A stretch of DNA of 64,000 bases from Sphaerolaimus hirsutus (taxonomy: Eukaryota; Nematoda; Chromadorea; Monhysterida; Sphaerolaimidae): assembly GCA_964036195.1 (NCBI GenBank), contig OZ038458.1, positions 13,095,832 through 13,159,831 on the forward strand, read 5' to 3'. This document shows positions 22,789-34,139 of this stretch, in pieces. Both the position numbers and the translations under genes were made by a program. The first letter of the stretch is position 1, and each line of letters opens with the position of its first letter. Under the pieces are notes generated by a model. That model searched no databases. It was given only the letters and a program-made list of their open reading frames with translations, and was not told the DNA's origin.

Positions 22789-25424
22789 GTTTGTAGCGCC
22801 AATTAAAACTATTCATTTCCAGTCGACAGGTTTACTCAATCTTTGACACAACCAGTGATGAGACCCTACACGGTGTATTTATGTATTTATTTGTGCGTAT
22901 ATATGGTAATGATTATGAAGACATGTGAAGCGCAACTAACCCAAACATAGTCAGACTAAACAGTTTACAAATACAGACGACGGCCAATTGCACTACACAA
23001 TGAGCAGAATGACAATGATTTTTCTAAATAAAATTCTGACGGCTAAACAGGATCGAACTAGCCCTAATGCAAAAAAATCCTTGAATGACAATAATCACAA
23101 CGAATAATCACAGCAGGACAACAATTAGCCGGGGTACAGGGAAAAGGGCACCGATGTATAGGACGAACATGAACAAGTTGTGCACTGAAACGCAGAAAGT
23201 AGTCAGTGCGTCCACATTCTGTCCATGAGTATAAATAATTTATTTTTATCAAAAGTGTAGGTAAATAGTCATGTGAAGAACAGTTTTTGCATTTAAAAAA
23301 TGATGACGTCTTTTGATGTCACTGCCCTGTCCAGATAACACATAAGGCCATGAAAATTGGTCACGAACATAATTTTCCATGTTTCCACTGATAAATTACA
23401 ACAACTGTGCCGGTTTGTCACTCACATGACCAACTACCACTAGCATTTCATTACACGTGAACGGAAAAAAGTGGGTCCTTTCTAACTGATGGTAGATACT
23501 TATTTTCTGCTTGCTACCATTTACCGTGATTGGAGCAATTTAAATACAGTGCAAGCTAAAGTTTAAGTAGACAGCCAGCGCCGTTCAGCTTCCGGCCATG
23601 GGGGAAGTTAGGTTGGGGCACTGCAGATTGAAACACAACTTTCACCGTACATTACCAAGCTTTGTAAAATTTGTGAGTATTTTAAGTATTTTGTCACTTA
23701 TTTTAACAGCCAATCAGTGGTAAAAAATTTCCTCGTTCAGCCGATACACTGAAAATTGACAACGGATAACCAAACGATTTAATTGAAATTTTCCCCGGAA
23801 TAATGGGACAGCGTGCTTTTCGAGCAATCGTTTTTATACTGTAACTTCCATCATCAATTCAATTCCGTTAAAAAATACAAGCACACGGTCACCTGTAAGC
23901 ATTTGCACGTAGGACATTAATTTGCATAAATACTTATGCAAACGCGCTAAGCTGGTGGGATGGCAAATACTTACAGTGAGAACGGATATGGCTGTGCATA
24001 ATGTATTTATGATATCATAATCTGTGCAAACAATCACGACAGAGGAAGAAATTAGCCACAGACTTCCCATTTTTCATTTCGCATACTCCGCATAATTTAG
24101 TTGACCTCAAATCGACAAGAAATTACCACGCACCCCACTCCTGCATAAAAATTCGAACTGCGATCGCATTTTCAGCACAGAAACTATAAATCCAAGATGC
24201 ATGTTGCCCTTAGCTACAAAAAATATGCAGTTGGGCAGGAATTAACTGGCTGAATGGCCCATAATTTAGGCCATATTCTAAAATTCTTCCAAACTGCTGG
24301 TATGATATATTATCTTCCCTCTTCCAGCAGACATCCCACAACCAACTAAATCCAGCTGGGAGGCTAACATGAATTTTGATTTGAATTATTTGAATTACAA
24401 AGCACAGAAAAATCCACGCTGCAATGGCATACATTATTCACAAAGTACCTGCCCATGTATTCCGGGTTTAAGATGGGTAAACAATGAAACTAAGAATGAT
24501 GACAATAAGAAAGAAAATGAAGGTAGTTTGACGCAATCAAAAAATCGGATATGCAGAGAATGTTCAAGAGGCTAGCATCAGAAATATGCACACATTGATT
24601 TTAGTTTTAAGTTGTCATTCCCTGATTATCCTCTACATGAATTGACTCATTCACAGTAAGCAACGAATTACGTAGGGTTGCAAGTTGCAACCATTTTATT
24701 TTTTGTATCTAATCTCGAGCATTTTTCGATATTGAATATCGAAAATAAGGAGAAAAATCGACACCAGAATAGGTATCATTTTTAAAGAAACATTGAATAT
24801 CAATATCGAAAAGTAATATAATACAGTTGCAACCATGCGCATATCCACTCTGGGAAGTGTCAAAATGGGGAAGAAGCACTAATGGCGGACCGTTTTTCAC
24901 CCATTTGCTAATTCGGGCGGCAAAAAAATGTCAAGCTAGAAACACCACCCAACAACTTGTGAATACAAAAACAAGATGAGCAAAGTGGGTTTGAGTATAG
25001 GCCTTTCCCTCAAACCCACACATTAATGAAAAGTCAGGAATGCAGACACCCAAACACCGGAAAACCCAAAGACCACGGCGCCTACAAAAAGAGCCATTGG
25101 ACTCATGCCAACAAAAGTTTGAGGTCCATTTGAACACTGCAAACATTAGGTCCATAAGAGAGGAAAACGGGGAGTAAATATTTTTGAGATGAAAAATGAC
25201 ATAAAATGTGATGGAGGGGTGAAGCGAGGGTAGTGTATGGTAGTAACTGCGTGGTAGTAGCGGTAAGGAACCAAACCTACTCGGATAGGAACTAGGTAAT
25301 GTTGTACTTATTCATCTCAGAAGTGGGTCAACACACACAGCAAAGTCAATTAAGCAGCAGCTGAACGGCGGTGACAAAATGACCCACTTATGGTGCAAAT
25401 AATTGCAATTAAGCACATTTGTAG
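22789..25424. other. Long stretch without a supported gene
   Basis: About 2.6 kb of AT-rich sequence. I checked the open frames here for splice context, signal peptides, Cys patterns and recognisable domains and found none. It may contain 3' or 5' untranslated sequence of unannotated genes. Confidence 0.35.
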
Positions 25425-25868
25425 TAGGGTTCAAACGATACAGCGGTATCGATACCAAGAAACAAAAACAATGGTATCGGTTTAAAAAACAGAGAGTAAA
25501 GATATCGGCATCGGAAAAAGTGAGAATCTCATGTTTCGAAAAGAAACCTGATGTCGTATTTAAAAAATCAAACATTTTAAAAACTGAATTGTTTTCGCCA
25601 GTGGATTACCGTTTTTGCAGACAGGCTTATGTTTTTCATTTGCTTTGGTAATTTGACAACTCAGAAAACATTTTCTAAATCCAAATCCATAATTTATGCA
25701 TATAAATATTTGGATAGCAAATTGGATTTGAATTTTTACACAAAAAGTGCATATCGTGCGAAAGGAGTCTTAATATAGGCCCCGTCTTAGTATTGGGAAG
25801 GATATTTAAGTCCTAAAAAATTGAAATGGCAGTATCGGTATCGAAAAGCCAGTATCGTTTGAACGTCA
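25425..25868. mobile_element. hAT-like element, TAGGGTTCAAACGATA ends
   Basis: The left end is TAGGGTTCAAACGATAC. The right end, ATCGTTTGAACGTCA, has lost its final consensus. A perfect 8-bp duplication ATTTGTAG flanks it (25417-25424 and 25869-25876). The arms iterate ggtatcgatacc-like words. Confidence 0.8.
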
Positions 25869-26061
25869 ATTTGTAGGAATAATTGTCAGCGTGAGTGCAA
25901 CCAGCTCTACATGCCGCAACTTCCGCAAATGGCACAAATGCGCAAGCAAAGTGGATGACAACGATGAAAGCCAAACAGCGCCGCGGCTTGGTCAGAACAC
26001 ACTCACTGGCATCGGAAATTGCAGTGCCCGTACATTGCGAAAGGGGGCGCAAAAGAACCGG

Positions 26062-29000
26062 TCAGAAGAAAGGCTGCTGGGCTGCGCCGGTGGCCGGGGC
26101 GGCCGTCTGCCACGTTTGCGGCGGGAACGGGTTCATCTGCGTGGGCACTACCGTTTAAACGCATGTGCTCAGCAATGAGTGAAATGAAAAATGAAATGAA
26201 ACGGTCACGTTTGAGTCCTATTTTCTGGTAGCTGAAAATTTCCATCTTTCAATTTTCAATTTCGGAAGGCAAAAGTTTTACGTTTCCATTTTCCAGTGGT
26301 CAAAATATTTTTACCATTCTATTTGGTTTTCTTTGGAAAATAAAACTGTTTTTTATCTTTGCATTTTACAGCAGCAAATTTTGTTGCCTTCCCATTTCCG
26401 TTTCATTTTCAGAAGATGAAATTTTTATCTTTCCGGTTTTCGGTGGCTGAATACAGGGGTCTCCAAGATTTTGGCCCTCGCGGGGGTTGGATAGATAGCA
26501 AATCGGGGGGGGGGGGGGGGGCTGGGGGGGCTTGGGGGGCTGGCGGGGGCACAATATATAATAGGCTTTTTCAAGGTTAAGAAGGCAGAAAGGGGAAAAA
26601 ATCGCTAATAATCAGTTAAAAGTAGCCAAAAGTAGCTTTAAAATGGCTCAAAATAGGTATATAACCATGTATATAGCCGGAAAGCACGAAGGTGAAAACC
26701 TATAAAATGGTGCGAAAATTAGTTATTTTGAGCGAAAGTTGGGGCAAAATTTCTGAAAAACCACTCCAGATAGATAGCTGAGCAATTTGGGGGGGGGGGG
26801 TCTTTGGGGGTAGTAGCCAAAAGTTTGGCCTCGGGATAGATAGATAGCTGAGCGGCCTCCGGGATAGATAGATAGCTGGCCGATTTGGGGGGGCAGCCCC
26901 CCCCAGCCCCCCCTAGGAGACCCCTGGCTGAATGAATACCTTTCCGTTTGTGATAATTTCCGGCAAGTGATAATGTTTTTACCTTTCCAGCAGCAATTTT
27001 TTTACCTTTCCATTTTCTGTAAATATTTTCACACCCTAGCTCCAGCTCCAAATGGTCAAATAAGCCCAAATAAAGAGAAACCCACTTGGTGGGCGGCAAA
27101 CGGTTGCGCTCCCATAGCAGAGCCGCTGTGCTGCGGCCAGTACGGCTGCATCATGGGATTGGGGTTGTGCTGCGGCGCCGGTCCCGCCGCGCCCCACCCG
27201 CCGTAGTAGTTGGGCGTGGGCGCCACGGGGGCCGGCACGGTCGACTGCGCCATCGGACCGCCGCTGCGCCCGTGCGACGCGGACGGCGAGCTGCGATAGA
27301 AATGAACTGTTGGAATGGGACACATAGGTTTGGAAATAAACTTTTTTTTAAACAGCTGGATTTTTTCGGATCATTTTTAAGGATCAAAATAGGCTTTTTA
27401 GAAGTGAGCTTGGACGTCATAGTGGCTAAAAAAAGACAGCTGGGGGACACCGCTAAAGTTAGGTGAATTTTTAAATTCATGATTTAAAGAAAAACTTCCG
27501 GTAGAACAATGCCGACCATCCCTAAATTGACCAGTGATTAGAAAAAATCAATTGTTATTTGTATTTTAAAGATTACAACGAACAATCAGAGGCGACCACG
27601 ACAAAAGTGTTCAAATCGCAATGAACAAACAGGTGCGCGCGCTGGTTCTTGTCCTTCATGTCCAAATTCTGCACGAGGCTCATGAGAGACGTGTCCAAGT
27701 CGCTCGTGAGCAACTTCCCATTAGCGGTCGTCTTGGGCTGGCTCGCCGCGTTCGACGGCGACGGCGGCTGCGCGCTGCCGCTCATGGCCGACCGCTGCGG
27801 CTGCATCGCGCTGCTCAGACTCACGCCCGAGGGTTGGTTGAAAGCGTTGCCGAAGTCCGCCGCGAAGCCGGTGCCCGTAGTGCCGCCGTTTGGATATCCT
27901 GTAAGTAAAATTTGACATGTTTTGGGCAGATCGTAGGTACTCGCGTGAAATTGAAACCCAGCTGTTCCTGACGCCTCGTGTGGCGATAAAAAAACTTCAC
28001 GATTGCGAAACCATCGACCTTTCGTGAAATGATTCATGAGCAGTCAAAGCACGCACAAAGACATCAATACATCAAAGAAGCTACACTGACCATCAAACTG
28101 TTGCTGGGAGCTCTGCGATTGCGGCGCGGCCCACGACTGGTTCCCCTGCTGCACTTGCTGGTTCTGCGACAGCATGGCTGCAAAAGGGTTATAAGCTTGG
28201 TCGGCGGCGCCAGCCATTTCAAACTGGCCGCCGGTAGCGGTGGCTGGACGGCTGCCACTGTTGGCCGCCCAGTCGTCGCTCAGCCCCAGCAGGTCGTCGA
28301 TGGCGCTGGCGTTCTGCTGGCTAGGTGCCGCGCTGCTGCTGGACGTGGTCGAGCCGGATGGCGTCCATGCAGATGATTCCAGCTGCGATCGGATTACGTG
28401 GTGCGATGGCATCACTAGGGTCGGTTGGATTTGATTCAACCGTTTGAATGTCTAAACGCTTTATAAAACAAGGTGACATTGAAAGAGACACGAACCATTA
28501 CTACCTAGGGTTGGGACGATATATCGTATCGAATATCGACTGTTTTTTCATATCGAATATCGATATCGAAAATTTTGAAAAAATATCGAATATCGATATC
28601 GAATATCGACCATTTTTTTCGATATTATTCTATATAGACCCCTTCCCTGGCCTGACTTAAAATGTGCCAGGAATGGCACTGTTAGAAAGTGATTTTGTTG
28701 GAAATTTTCAAAAAATTTGTGCCCAGGCGCATGCTTTGTCGTCACATGACAGGTATGTCCATTTCAGCAGTTGCAAACACCTCAAATGTTGTGAAAATGC
28801 ACTCACAAATGTCCACATCAGAGTATGTGCCACGGCGCTGGCACAACGCTACATTTTCGTTACTACATCAGTCAAATTTCAGGGGGTGGGGAGAATTTAT
28901 GTTTATTTTATGTAAATTTGTATAATCTACTCTTCAGTAAGGAGATGATTAACCTGGTTTGTGACCAAATGGAAATACAAAATGACACTGAAGTACAAAT

Positions 29001-32000
29001 AACAAGTAACAAAAGTAAAATATCGAAATATCGATATCGAATATCGAGCATATTTTCATATCGAATATCGATATCGAATATCGAGGGTCCATATCGTATC
29101 GATATCGAATATCGAGTGTCAGAAAAAAATATCGAATATCGAATATCGATATCGAAAAGTCATATCGTCCCAACCCTATTACTACCCATGAAAAGGTGCA
29201 AGTAAACATCACAAACCGATTCAGGGATGTGCGCAGCCACGTTCGCAGCCGTATCGTCGGCAGCCTTGGATCGCGCTTTCAACATCTCCAAGTACCTACA
29301 AAAGAGATCCAACAGTCACGATGACAAAATTCCCCCATCACTCAAAAAATCCAGACCCATACACCCACATAGGAATGGCCGATGTTTTTGAACCGTCTTT
29401 TTTAATGTCATTTTTCAGAAAGACAGAGGCATCGAAACCGTAGTTTTTTATTATAAAAAACACCAGCCACATTTTTTAGTAAATACTTGTGCACTAGGAT
29501 TAGCCTTCTCTTATAACCTTATTTAAGCACTATTCCATGCCAAACTTCACTTGAGTCGCAAACATCCGACAAAAGGCGATATGCATAATGAGTCGACCTA
29601 AAATGGATATTTTTGACAGAAATATCCACTTATAATGCTATCCCATTGCTCCACAGCCATTCTATGGCTATATTTTACATCACAAAGTACTGGTACTTGT
29701 CTGATATACCTGTATGCTGTTTCATAACCAAAATTGGGAGCTTTTAAAAAAGACAGTCTTTTAAAAAAATGTCTTAAAAAAGACAGGTCGTTTAAAAGAC
29801 ATTTTTTCCATCCCTTACACCCACACTGACCTAGCTTCCTCCTCCAAATACCTCCTTTTGGTATCATCATCCAAATTCAGACTGTCACCCCTGCCCCATC
29901 TTTGCTCCCCGCCCTCTGCAGCAAACCGCTGCGGGGCGACATTGGCGCTGTCATTTGCAAAAGCGGCGGCGGCGACTACGGGCGCGACGGGCGGCACTTT
30001 TCCGCCCTCCAGCGCGCACAGGTGTCCTTCGAGTGCGTCCATGAGGCTGCTGGGTGCGCGCGATAGGTCCGGGATGTCGCCCTTGTCGATGCCCACCGAC
30101 TGTGATGGGCACGGGTGATATTTAAACGTCTGTTAGAATTTGGAGTGTGCTAGGCCGGGTATTCCACATTCACCAAGTAAGAACGGTGATAAAATGTATT
30201 TAGCAAAGTAGTACTTCCTGACATATAGTTCTCACAACTTCCATGTTAAATACAATCTTATCTGTCATTCATTAACATCACCCCTACTTCCATTATCATT
30301 TCAAAACAATTAATATTTCTTTTTACTTGTCAGTTGACAAAGTGCCAACCAGTATTGTGAAACTCACTTCAGCCACTTTGAGAAATTCAGAGACGCCATC
30401 CATTCTGGAAACAAATGCTTTGTACAGCGTCAGTGCCTCGCGGCATTGCTTCTTGTTCATCTCGAAATATTTCTCTGAAAAAGTGAAATATATCAGTCAA
30501 ATTCAAATTTTCCTGCGGCTTAGATGAACTCACCGAGCAAGTTGATAATACCATCATTGTAACAGGCAAAAAGCCTGATCATGTCGCGGAACATCAGTAT
30601 GAAAGCGCTGTTGATTACACCATTCGTGAGATCGTCGGACCGGACCTGCGGTCGATAATAACGATTAGTCACAATGAAAAAGAGGGAGTGACTAGGGTTC
30701 GAAAAACGTATTTTTAAATTTTTTTAAAATGCCTCCAATTTAAAAAACCAACTAATCTTTTGAAATAAAAACCGTGATTTGAAAAATTCAGATTTTAAAA
30801 AAAATCAGTTGAAAAGAATCAAGTGCTATCCCTAGAAGCGACATTTAACAAACCTTGAATTCGAGCAAAGCAACAATTTGATTTTGCAGCACAGGAATCG
30901 TCTTCAACAACTGAAATGGAGAAAAAGCAAATGATAAGCCATTTTCGTAACAACACAAAAACATTCCTCTCAGCTCACATTATCAGTGCCCATCGTCCTA
31001 AACATCCCGTCCTCCCTACCACGTTTCACCTTGCAAAAATCGTAGGCCATTTTACGGTATGCGTTCGTCTTTTCGGTAATGTATTTTCCATACTGCCGCA
31101 CGTGCGTCGACATATCCAAACCTGTGACAGAACGAATGGTGTCGACCAGTGATGTAAAAAGCGCCGGGGCTTTAGCGCCAAGCGCCATGGCGCTTTTCTG
31201 ACCCCAGCGCCAAGCGACAATGGCGTAAATGGCGCCAGGCGCCAAGGCGTTTTTTGCTTTGGCGCTAGCGCCAGGCATTTTGTTTTTGACACCAAAAGCG
31301 CCATGGCGCGTTTACTTCACTAATGTCCACTTTCTACAGTGACCAAAGTACAGTGAAAAATTGCACTTGCCAGCGGCAGATGATCGGTCTATGAAATCAG
31401 TAACATCCATACGAGCATTACAAGATGCCAAGTACTGCATGAAGCGCTGTAAAGTTGGCGGGGAAATGCATTTTTGGTGCAATATCGACATTCACAAGCC
31501 TGTTTGTTTTGAATTTTGTAACGTGATAAAATTTTGGGACAGATAGCGCAGTTTTGGCTTAAAGCATAAAACATGCTTACGGACACCCTGAGCTTTTCTG
31601 AAGCTAAATATGAAATCTCAAATAGTTTTGTCTTACCATTGACTATAAAAAGTTGCTTTTGATCACAGGGACGTATCCAGGATTTTTGATCGGGGGGGCT
31701 GTTTGTTTACGGAGGCCGGCGAGCGGGGGGGGGGGCTCAGCCCCCCCCCCTAAAATTTTACGTATACAGGGGCGGAATGGCGCCATGGCGCTGGCGCCAT
31801 TAGTAGGCGCAACGCCATGGCGCCATTGGCGTTGGCGCCAGCGCCTTGGAACGCTGTATATGTATGTAAATATACATACAAATACAGCAAACAGCACACA
31901 ATTGAGCATGTTTGTAACGATTTCGGCCACAGGGAACAAATCTGTAGATAATACATCACGTTTGGTGAAAAATGCGCGCTTGCGCGCAAAATTTTTTTAC

Positions 32001-32719
32001 GCTGACGTTGAAAAAGTGCCATTTTCCGGTCACTTTTTTGTCTCAGCCCGGGAGGGGGGGGGGGCTGCAGCCCCCCCCGCCCCCCCCCCCCTGGATACGG
32101 CCCTGTTTGATCACAATAAAGTTATATGGAAAGTATCGGCATCGTGCCAGATGCAAGGTGCCATGGTGCCTTTTCAGACACTTTCACTTAACTGCACTCG
32201 ATTTTCATAAAGTGACATACAGAAATGATATTTTGACAGCTTCCCTTCCAATTGAAAATAAACTCAACGCAAAGTAATATAGTACATCTGATTGGTAAAT
32301 CAAAAAATGTATAATTACCTCATTTCCATAGCACATAAGATTGTGCATCGTAATCAGTGATTTGAATACAACGGCCCAATGCTCACTGTGAGTCCTCTCG
32401 ATTAATAAGTTTGCCAAGTATGGAATATTCACATTCGGCTCATGGGTACAATGCAACAAGTCTGCAAATCAGGTGACTTTTAAAATGTTTCACTGCAAGT
32501 GACTTCTGTTAATTAACCTGGCGTAAATGAGATTCTAAACTAACAATCGAGATGCTTCTTTTTCGGTCCTATAAACTCCTCAGTGGTCGCCTTGCACACG
32601 ACCTTGCCGATCTGCGAGCCGGCGATAGTGAACTTCGCAGAGTTCAGCCGGTCGTTCAAAGTCTGCCCGCCGGTGGAGAAGGGCAGCGGGTTGTGCAGGA
32701 AGTTGCCGCTGCGCTGCAT
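26062..32719 (-). CDS. PICALM: AP180/PICALM-type clathrin assembly protein (UNC-11 family)
   Basis: Thirteen exons in consistent phase: 32719-32545, 32461-32319, 31446-31371, 31121-30979, 30910-30854, 30645-30534, 30474-30368, 30099-29831, 29295-29217, 28382-28091, 27898-27631, 27290-27086, 26136-26062; 666 residues, close to human PICALM. Residues about 19-290 form the ANTH domain, which binds PIP2 through [14 protein letters not shown] (43-56); other family blocks are [37 protein letters not shown] and [16 protein letters not shown]. The Ser/Gln/Ala-rich tail has a DLL clathrin-type motif (417-419), NPF at 452-454, and NPF again at 644-646 for EH-domain partners. These proteins recruit clathrin and cargo at the plasma membrane, including synaptic vesicle endocytosis. 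An in-frame TAA just upstream fixes the ATG; an 18-residue N-terminal extension is unusual. Intron 3 has a GC donor. The exon 11-13 joins are the least certain. Confidence 0.93.
26454..26926. mobile_element. hAT-like element, CAGGGGTCTCC ends
   Basis: The ends are CAGGGGTCTCCAAGATTTTGG and CCTAGGAGACCCCTG. The flanks GCTGAATA and GCTGAATG form an 8-bp duplication with one mismatch. The interior carries ggatagatagcaaatcgggg-type words and G runs. It lies in the last intron of the AP180 gene. A related partial copy is at about 37440-37840. Confidence 0.8.
28506..29178. mobile_element. hAT-like element, TAGGGTTGGGACGATAT ends
   Basis: The ends are TAGGGTTGGGACGATATATC and GTCCCAACCCTA. A perfect 8-bp duplication TTACTACC flanks it (28498-28505 and 29179-29186). 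Both arms are arrays of atatcgatatcgaat. The middle (about 28635-29010) is unique. It fills most of AP180 intron 9. Confidence 0.9.
29370..29817. mobile_element. hAT-like element in AP180 intron 8
   Basis: The ends are TAGGAATGGCCGATG and TTCCATCCCTTA. A perfect 8-bp duplication CACCCACA flanks it (29362-29369 and 29818-29825). The core (ataatgctatcccattgctcc, catccgacaaaaggcgatat) is the inverse of the core in 34975-36323 and 38035-39560. Removing it leaves an intron of about 80 nt. Confidence 0.85.
30693..30834. mobile_element. Short hAT-like element in AP180 intron 5
   Basis: The ends are TAGGGTTCGAAAAACG and AATCAAGTGCTATCCCTA. The flanks ggagtgac/gaagcgac match at 6 of 8 positions. The interior is poly-A/T words only. 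Confidence 0.65.
31147..31322. mobile_element. TAGTGATG-family MITE in the GC-AG intron of AP180
   Basis: The ends are CAGTGATGTAAAAAGCGCC and GCGCGTTTACTTCACTA. The flanks gtgtcgac/atgtccac match at 6 of 8. The interior is a ggcgcc/agcgcca array. Intron 3 (31122-31370) would be about 65 nt without it. Confidence 0.7.
31666..32105. mobile_element. hAT-like element, CAGGGACGTATCCAGG ends
   Basis: The ends are CAGGGACGTATCCAGGATT and CCCTGGATACGGCCCTG. A perfect 8-bp duplication TTTGATCA flanks it (31658-31665 and 32106-32113). A GGCGCC-rich patch at about 31768-31860 may be a further insertion. It lies in AP180 intron 2. Confidence 0.88.
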
Positions 32720-34139
32720 CTTGGCCCGGTTAAATTACGGAACCGAATGGCCGCAGAACCTGAGAGACGAAATACACTATCAATTCTGGGTCAGTCTCGC
32801 CGCAGTAGACAAAAGTCAATCGAAATACGTATGTAAATCCAGTTTACACGCTGGCAATAACTTAGCGAACGGGGACTGGAAAACAAGCGAGTTTGGGCGG
32901 TCGCGCGCACGCACTCGCGCGCAGCTGCACTAAAAACATACACCGGCGGGCTGGCGAACGCTGCCGCGCTGCGGCAACTCTGATCGCACGCTTCACGCAC
33001 TTTTAAGAGCGTCAAAAGACATGACCGCAGCCGTTGAACATCGCACCGGCACAACGTACTCATGTGCAAGTCTTACGACAGGATGCCTAATGGACCGCCG
33101 AATGAATTTCTGATCGGGCCACGTATGGTAACTTGGTACACGTCCAAGTTATATGTTGCGTGTTGTATTTTGAGCGATCGTTTCCCAATGTTTGCTAAAA
33201 AAAAATCGTTAAATTTAGCTGCAAATTGCAAACTTTCACGTTCATAATCAATATTTTGTTTTTATACAGGTTATATACCTATTCTTAGCTCATTTGGTGT
33301 AAATTTATAGTGATTTCGAAACTTTTGGCCGGTTGCCAACTTGTCATACGGGGTATCTCGGTGAATTTTCGGCAGAGAAGCCATACTCGTCCCAATCACA
33401 TCCGAACCATCGATTGCGGACACACATATTCATCATTTGGAGTGGTAACTGCTGCCAAATGAGTGAGTCATAATTTTAGCTGCCATCAAGCTGCGGTAAT
33501 AGCTGATAGCCTTAATGACTCACGATTGGCTGTGCAAACAATCATTTTATTTCTATTGAATACGTGACATTTGGATGCAACGAGTACGAATGTCCCATTC
33601 GACTGACGGGTTCGCACGGTGTGCATCTTCGTGTCATGGCCGAAATGCGCAGCTTTCTATGAACTGTTTCAGTGTCCTTGTGACATTCAGGGGTTCGCGG
33701 GCATTCTTACCTTATGTAATACGTACCAAAATGGTGTGGAGGGGATGATCTTTCCATAAAGTAATTTGTCAATGGAAAAATGTGCACTTCACGGTTGCTT
33801 ATGTTTCCTATGTCCATAAGCCACAAACATTGTTTGACCGGAATACAGAAATACAGGATAAATTTTCCGGGTTCTGGATAATTAGTTCCGGGCTATCAAA
33901 ATATTTGACAGTTGATTCGCGTGATACTGTCGCTGATGGCAATTCATTGACGTCATTAGTCAGGGGACGATCACGAAAACTCTTGCAAAACAGTAGAACG
34001 AGTGTATCCATCATTTTATCGCTCGCGGACGTGACTGTCGTGCGAAAGCTGCTTATACATTTACCTGTACAAATTCATGTAATCTGTCAGTGGTGTGAAC
34101 ACTTGCTGCCCTTTCAGATCTGCTGGCAAAACGGCGGCC
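32720..34139. promoter_or_regulatory. Divergent intergenic region between AP180 and cytochrome c1
   Basis: The two start codons face away from each other about 1.4 kb apart, so this stretch should hold both promoters and 5' leaders. A GC-rich patch at 32860-33020 follows the AP180 start. On the cytochrome c1 side, CTTGCTGCCCTTTCAG (ends 34118) looks like a 3' splice site, which would make a spliced 5' leader. No named promoter element is identifiable. Confidence 0.4.

Noticed and set aside
28448-29212. Open frames rich in Ile/Arg/Tyr/Ser ([11 protein letters not shown] type)
   Set aside because: Translations of the atatcgatatcg arms of a hAT-like element; identical-looking frames recur at 37811, 54875 and 55568 for the same reason.
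31653-32210. A 185-residue plus-strand frame
   Set aside because: It spans a hAT-like element with 8-bp duplication inside an AP180 intron on the other strand. Poly-Gly and poly-Pro segments come from G and C runs.
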